A DNA stretch of 64,000 bases from the NCBI RefSeq assembly GCF_007655135.1, contig NC_045131.1, forward strand, positions 17,592,001 through 17,656,000, given 5' to 3'. The DNA is from Punica granatum. Lineage: Eukaryota; Streptophyta; Magnoliopsida; Myrtales; Lythraceae. The notes beneath the pieces are model-generated. The model made no database searches, had not been told where the DNA came from, and worked only from the letters and a program-made list of their open reading frames with translations. This document shows positions 59,202 through 64,000 of this stretch, piece after piece (positions within the stretch are counted from its first letter, which is position 1; each line of letters starts with the position of its first letter). The translations under genes and the position numbers were made by a program.

Positions 59202-59444
59202 ATGAACAACGATCGTAAATCGAGCATGAGTTGTCATTCCAATTGTAATTCGAGCATCTCTGGAACTAGCTCGATTATTTGTTATTGTGGACAAAGAGCA
59301 TGTCGGATGATCTCGAAGACCATTGCAAATCCTGATCGACCATTTTACAGGTGTCCTTTATGGAAGGATGAAGCTCATTCCTGCGGCTATTTTGAGTGGG
59401 AAGACCAACTTCATAACACTTCCTCAGCTGAAGACCAACTTTAG
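59202..59444 (+). CDS. GRF-type zinc-finger protein, interrupted by an in-frame stop
   Basis: An 80-residue frame starts at the ATG at 59202. It opens with a Ser/Asn-rich stretch, then the GRF finger: ICYCG (Cys27, Cys29), NPDRPFYRC (Cys51) and SCGYFEW (Cys61), in the usual CxCG...FYxC...CGxFxW spacing. GRF fingers bind single-stranded nucleic acid in other proteins. A TAG at 59442-59444 ends it, but the same frame continues to 59657 with a charged, coiled-coil-like LLKNKIVKCELQLKKL and a hydrophobic helix (LWWILTVVVSVLVVRIAVF). In the plant family I recall, finger, coiled coil and C-terminal membrane helix are one protein of about 150 residues, so the TAG probably splits a once-single gene. 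It is therefore either a truncated protein or a pseudogene. It is divergent in sequence and transposon-associated. Confidence 0.7.
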   Translation: MNNDRKSSMSCHSNCNSSISGTSSIICYCGQRACRMISKTIANPDRPFYRCPLWKDEAHSCGYFEWEDQLHNTSSAEDQL

Positions 59445-59657
59445 AGGAATCTGATGTTACTAAAAAACAAGATTGTAAAGTGTGAGCTTCAATTGAAGAA
59501 GCTGACTAGACTGTGGTGGATTTTGACAGTTGTAGTGAGTGTGTTGGTTGTGAGGATTGCTGTGTTTTCAACTTGTGAGGCTCGGCTGAGCTTGTTGGAT
59601 TGTGGGTTGTTTTTCATAGCTAAGATATGTTGGATTGCTGTGGTAGTTTTAGAGTAA
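59445..59657 (+). pseudogene. Detached coiled-coil/membrane-helix tail of the GRF gene
   Basis: This open stretch is in the same frame as the GRF finger and directly follows its TAG. It codes for a short charged segment, a strongly hydrophobic helix of about 20 residues, and a second hydrophobic stretch near the end (LFFIAKICWIAVVVLE). It would be translated only by readthrough or from its own Met at 59454. Confidence 0.5.
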
Positions 59658-59659
59658 TG

Positions 59660-60540
59660 AGTTGGGTGTTTTTGGAAGTTGTTATCCAACTCTGCCCTCT
59701 GTATGAAACTTTGCAAGTTGGTCTGTATTGTTGTTGCTAATGAAATTGGTTTGCCAAGTTATTGTCCATATGGCCCTCTCCATCCCCATCTGTATAGTTT
59801 CGTTTGTATTGTCTATTGGAATATATTGCAATTTTGCTGTCCATCTCCATCTCCATCTCCATCTTCCATCTGTATTGTCTATGGTCTGTATTGTCGATTG
59901 GAATATATGCAATTTGTAATATGTATATACCATATTACAGAATGGTGAATTATACAATTTCCGAAAACTTGCATTGCAAAATGGGATCAAACAGAGTTGG
60001 TGAAATTGGACTGCCATTCCCATATGATGAAGACCAACTTCATAACACAGTTTTCTAATATCATATAACACAGTCTTTTAACACATTCATCTGTACTGTT
60101 CTTCCCATATGATGAACAAAAAAATATGTACTGTCATTTTCTCTATACAAAATGGTATCAAAAGCCAAATATTCCAAATACTGTTAACATTACCAAATTC
60201 TTAAAATTTGGCTTGTCTATACAAAATGGTTTCAGTGGACAAACATGATCCCACAAGAAGACTACTTCTTTATCTTCCTTGAAATCTTTTTTTTGCTTGT
60301 TTTCTGGCTTCTTAGGTCCAGTTGGTGCTGAGTCAACATGAGCATTGGAGGGGCCACTTGCATACTATTGACATGTGGATGGTGACATTCCCTGCAACGT
60401 TTAGTAGCACAAGAAAAAGCACATCATAACCAAAACCAAGCTTCATCAGTTAACCTGAACACACCAGCAGAAGCACATCACTCCTTTCCCAAAATACACA
60501 AGCACAAGCACAACCACATGCACATAAGAACAAAACACCC
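59660..60540. other. Spacer between the GRF gene and the transposase
   Basis: It holds a CCATCT run at about 59842-59870, a twice-used TCTGTATTGTC...GATTGGAATATAT phrase (59805-59910), and a copy of GAAGACCAACTTCATAACAC near 60028 that also occurs at 59400 in the GRF frame. No gene is seen. Confidence 0.5.
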
Positions 60541-61846
60541 ACCTGCACAATAATATTATGAACTAAAGTGGTTGGTGCAATGGAATGCTGACTCAGAGTT
60601 GGTGAAATTGATGTTGCTGAACCATTGCCTGAATCATTTTGAGATTTTGTTGCTTTTCTCATCAATGCTCTGATTGCTAGCTTCTAAGGTCTCGTTGGTG
60701 CTGGAGGAGGCATGGTTGGCTGAGATATGTTATCTGCTTGTTGAGACATAAGCACTGACTGTTCCACCATGCTTGATGCCACTCCCTAAAAGCAATAATT
60801 TGTCAATTTCACAGATCAACAGTATAAAGAGTGACAATATAGAGTTGAAGTCAGTATACATGTACTTCTTCTCCTGTAAGCCGAGTCTCAGATGATAATG
60901 CACCTGTACTTGGGGTGGTATCAGTCCTAGCCTTCTTCCTTTGCTTATCTTTTGATATTGTTCCCTTGCATGTCTTCACATTATGTCCTTTCTCACCACA
61001 CCTTCCACATTGTATTTCATTATACTTCCTTTTAGACTTCTATGGGTTTTGAGGCACATCAGTAGCCTTGGACCTTTTCTTTTTTGGATGACCACCACCC
61101 TTGACAAATCTTGGAGCCTCAATAGGTTCTACACCAACCTTCATCCATTGATCTTCACCTTTCAGTGGAGCAATATATGGAGCATAAATCATCTCCCATG
61201 TTTATTTAGAATAGCAAGGATTGACATGCTTCTCTGCATCAATGCCAACAACCTGCATACATGATACTGCATGCTTACAAGGGATCCCACACAAATCCTA
61301 CTCTCTATAAGAACATGTCGACATCTTCAAGTCAACAATATGCCGATGGTTGCTGCTGTATATATGTTGGACTTGAAACCTTGCAAAGTCAGGGTCTCCA
61401 GCCTAAATAACATGCCATTCGTGACTATCCTTCTTTACTATTTCTAACTTTGACCGGTCAGTTGGTGTGATTGGACCTCCATATCTTGCAATTTGATTCA
61501 TACTAGAGTTCATCTTCCTCATCAAATATAACCTGATCTCCTCCAACATGTTGATGATAGGTCTTCCTCGATACTTCAAAATAGCAGCATTGAATTGCTC
61601 AGACATGTTATTGCACAGGCTCTGGTTCTTGGTATGTGCTTTGAAGGCTGCTCTGGTCCAGCTATGCTTATCCAACAACTGGAGATATTCATAGGCTTCC
61701 TCATTGATACATTTAAGCTCCTCAAAATGCCTTTCAAACTCTCCCATGGTGTTTGATATGTCACATTGCCATAGCTCTAGTTGATTTGTGATACCAATTT
61801 TTCCAAACATTTGCTTCTAGATATTTCACACAGAACCTGTGATTTG

Positions 61847-62790
61847 TGATGCGGTTCCCGCCAAGAATGACGAGACTCGACAACTAAATGAACCCAAGAT
61901 CGTTCCACGGTCAGATTTGATTGACAAACCCTCGACCTGTTGTTTACGACATAAACAAGAATCTTGGTATAACTGACCTCAACCCGTTATTTATTGCGAA
62001 ACAAGAACCTCGGTATATAGGAAGACGCCACAAACGGTGATGGAAAGCCGTTTGATAAGTCGATGATGACGCCACAAACGGTGGTGGAAAGCCGTTTGAT
62101 AAGTCGATGATGAACGCTACGAAAATTTCCGATAAGTTCGAATTAGTTCTTCAAGAACCAAAGAGAATACTCTCACAATTTTCTGAATGTTCCTTTTTTA
62201 TTAAAATTCACTAAGATGAATATATATAGACATAAAGTAATCCTAATATGGCCATATCTCCTCCTATAGATAAGGAAAATAAAACCTAAAATATCGATAG
62301 AGATATGACATAATCTATAAAGATATGAAATCTAAATATCTCGAGAATATCTCCATGAGATTTAAACTTTAAACAAATCTGATGATATCTTCTCTTAATC
62401 ATCAAATATTCTAGAAGCTTCTTCAAACACTTGCTGAATTTAGCATTGCCCGAAATCTTTTATAACTTGAATCATGTTAATAGATCTTTGTTGATCACAT
62501 GATTCATGTCCAATGGGCCTCCACGAATTTGCTTGAGCCCAAACCTCTTGAATCAGGCCGTTGAGTTCATCTTTAAACTTCTTTGCTCGTGCTCGTGTAA
62601 TCGGTTCAATTGGAACTTGAACTGGATCCTTTGAAGTCGTGCTACGATTTGCATCAATTTGTGTCAGGGCATAATTCCTTAATTGTCTCCCTAAGGCCTT
62701 GTCAAAGAAAATATAGAGAGTAATAGTTAGGTCCATACATAAATATATGGAAACTGAAACTGCAATATGAACCAAAAGACAATCACCTTT
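61847..62790 (-). mobile_element. 3' end of an LTR retrotransposon nested in the MULE transposase
   Basis: A piece of foreign DNA separates FISDMQKG from HRFCVKYL of the transposase. On the minus strand it holds a short frame (62440-62796) with the phrase EPITRARAKKFKDELNGLIQ, which I recall from Ty3/gypsy-type polyproteins. It is followed by a proposed 3' LTR (62445-61847 on the minus strand, starting TGCTAAATTCAGC and ending CCGCATCA). The frame's stop falls within the first bases of the LTR. No 5' LTR or target duplication is visible, so the insertion is truncated or rearranged. Confidence 0.65.
62025..62112 (+). repeat. 44-base tandem duplication in the LTR
   Basis: Two units beginning ACGCCACAAACGGTG follow each other at 62025 and 62069, nearly identical through GGAAAGCCGTTTGATAAGTC. 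Confidence 0.9.
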
Positions 62791-64000
62791 TTGCATGTCT
62801 GATATGAACTTCCAACCATGTTCCCTTGGATCTCCAATGTCTTCAAATAGCCTTCCCAGGAACTAGCTCCAACTGTCTTTAGTCTCATGTTCGACAACTC
62901 CATATGCTATTACATAGAAGGAGTGGTTTGGATCCTGAGTGACAACAACTAGCAAAGTGCCTCTATAGTAGCCCTTCAAGAAGCACCCATCTAATCCTAT
63001 CAGAGGTCTGCACCCAACTAGCAACACCCTCTTACTTGCATCAAAGCATATGTATATCCTATCAACTATGGGAGGGAAGCTCGAGTTTGGTCTGTCAACC
63101 CCAATTACTGCACCGGAACTCGGGTTGCTTGCTATAATCTCTCCACAGTAATATCTTAATCTGGTATATTGCTTCTCTTCACAGCCTTGAACAAGCTTTT
63201 TTGTAATTCGCAAGGCATTGTATATCTTCCATTTACAAACTTTAATGGAGTATACCTCAGATAAATATTTATATGCATTCCCTCCAGTCATGTTAGGCAT
63301 CCTTCTTAGTTGGTTTACCAGCTTCTCAACAATCCATTTGCTGTCTACTTGCTTATTCTGCAACTTCCTGGAGCAACTGTGATTGGGAATAAACTTCTTC
63401 AGCTGAAAAGCCCCATAAGGTTCTGACCAAGAACATAATGCCTTTCACTCACAACTAGGTTGACACTTGAATCTACATCTTACCTTATCATTCTTATTCA
63501 TAATCATTTCTCTCCCAATGGAAACTGTGTAATCTTTCACAACCTCTTTGAAAACCTGCAAGCTAGGAAATAACATATCCAATTGCAGCTGCACTTGACC
63601 ATGTTCCGCATTCTCGTGAAATAATGCAGGCCTCTTTTCAGATTCATCATCACTTCCCTTTAGACTTTGCAAATCTTTAGAGTGATACTCGGTCTCCTCT
63701 ACAAATTCATCAGAAGCTTGATAATCAGATGGTTCTTCCTCAGCTATTCTGTTCAGTGCATTGCAAGCTCTCTATTTAGGTCTTCTTACACGAGAAGATT
63801 CAGCCATGTTAGTTCCTTCTCCACCTTTTTCCCATGCTTCTTCCACTGTTTTGTCCACTGCTGCACCCCCTCCACCTTCCCCTGCCTTGGTACAGTCATC
63901 ATGTTCATCCCCATCTTGCCCTGGTACCCATGCATCATCTGAATCACCATCATCTAAACTATCAGACTCAAGCTCCCATGCATCTTCATCTTGTTCTTCA

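Larger units (their letters stand above)
58542..64000. mobile_element. Mutator-like element with transposase and GRF gene (right end outside window)
   Basis: The proposed left end (58542, GAGTCAGATATGGTTTTGG, followed by TTTGGTCCTTCAAAAATT and TTTTAGTCCCTCAATCACCG) reads like MULE termini I recall from dicots. Inside are a plus-strand GRF zinc-finger gene (59202 on) and a minus-strand MuDR transposase pseudogene (from 60545 past 64000). The right inverted end would lie beyond the window, so the limits and the membership of the GRF gene are inference. A retrotransposon fragment is nested at 61847 to about 62790. Confidence 0.5.
60545..64000 (-). pseudogene. Mutator-like (MuDR) transposase pseudogene, copy 2 (continues past window)
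   Basis: On the minus strand, from 64000 downward: an acidic N-terminal region (ESDSLDDGDSDDAWVPGQDG), the MuDR domain (MLFPSLQVFKEVVKDYTV, 63500s), the core (RIYICFDASKRVLLVGCRPL, LDGCFLKGYYRG at about 63000 with the first catalytic Asp), FISDMQKG with the second Asp (62800), then after a retrotransposon insertion HRFCVKYLEANVWKNW and EFERHFEELKCINEEAYEYL, NNMSEQFNAAILKYRG (61400-61810), a SWIM finger (CGIPCKHA, about 61290) and a zinc knuckle (CGRCGEKGHNVKTC, about 60990). A last exon lies near 60545-60785. Stops in frame include several TAG, at least two where Trp is expected (WSWF and YREWDL positions). It is a dead transposase of the autonomous type. Confidence 0.88.

Overview
The window is nuclear DNA of a flowering plant, most likely a dicot. 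Genes are split by GT-AG introns, 5' leaders carry introns, the intergenic DNA is AT-rich, and the proteins belong to plant families (chloroplast bL28, NPG-type TPR proteins, plant U2AF65-like RRM proteins, plant Mpv17/PMP22). I cannot name the species. No bacterial, organellar, CRISPR or tRNA features were seen.

Six intact protein genes could be built exon by exon with reading frame kept at every junction: a peroxisomal PMP22-like membrane protein (+, 1948-4456), an NPGR2-like calmodulin-binding TPR protein (+, 13639-18722), chloroplast ribosomal protein L28 (-, 19412-21004), a 1024-residue U2AF65-like splicing factor with an RS-like arm, two RRMs and a UHM split by an acidic insert (-, 23636-31842), a 97-residue acidic protein ending in a CaaX box (+, 37745-39120) facing a 307-residue protein with an N-terminal MGC lipidation signal (-, 40404-41663), and a glycine-rich two-RRM hnRNP of the RNP1 type (+, 49942-51635). 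That list counts the two convergent lipid-anchor genes as separate, so it is seven coding genes in total. The L28, U2AF-like, MGC/CaaX and RNP1 genes resemble, from memory, a block on Arabidopsis chromosome 2 (At2g334xx), which would make 19-52 kb a conserved syntenic segment.

The rest is transposon-rich. Left edge: an intronless fragment of an NFRKB-like gene. 5.0-5.8 kb: a foldback element with a GC-rich core. 7.1-10 kb: LTR-retrotransposon-like DNA with palindromic tandem repeats, interrupted by a hAT-type MITE. A second copy of that MITE lies inverted at 53.1-53.8 kb; both have clean 8-bp target duplications. 41.9-44.4 kb: a complete but decayed PIF/Harbinger element with TAA duplications, followed 130 bp later by a Mutator-like element with ~180-bp inverted ends and GC-rich gene-like cargo (44482-45466). 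A third AT-rich MITE family has about six copies.

The right end (54-64 kb) holds two decayed Mutator-like transposases. The larger (60.5 kb to beyond the window end) is on the minus strand, carries repeated in-frame TAG stops and a nested LTR-retrotransposon 3' end, and lies beside a plus-strand GRF zinc-finger/membrane-helix gene that appears to sit inside the same element. This MULE plus GRF cargo arrangement is my best candidate for an unusual system in the window.
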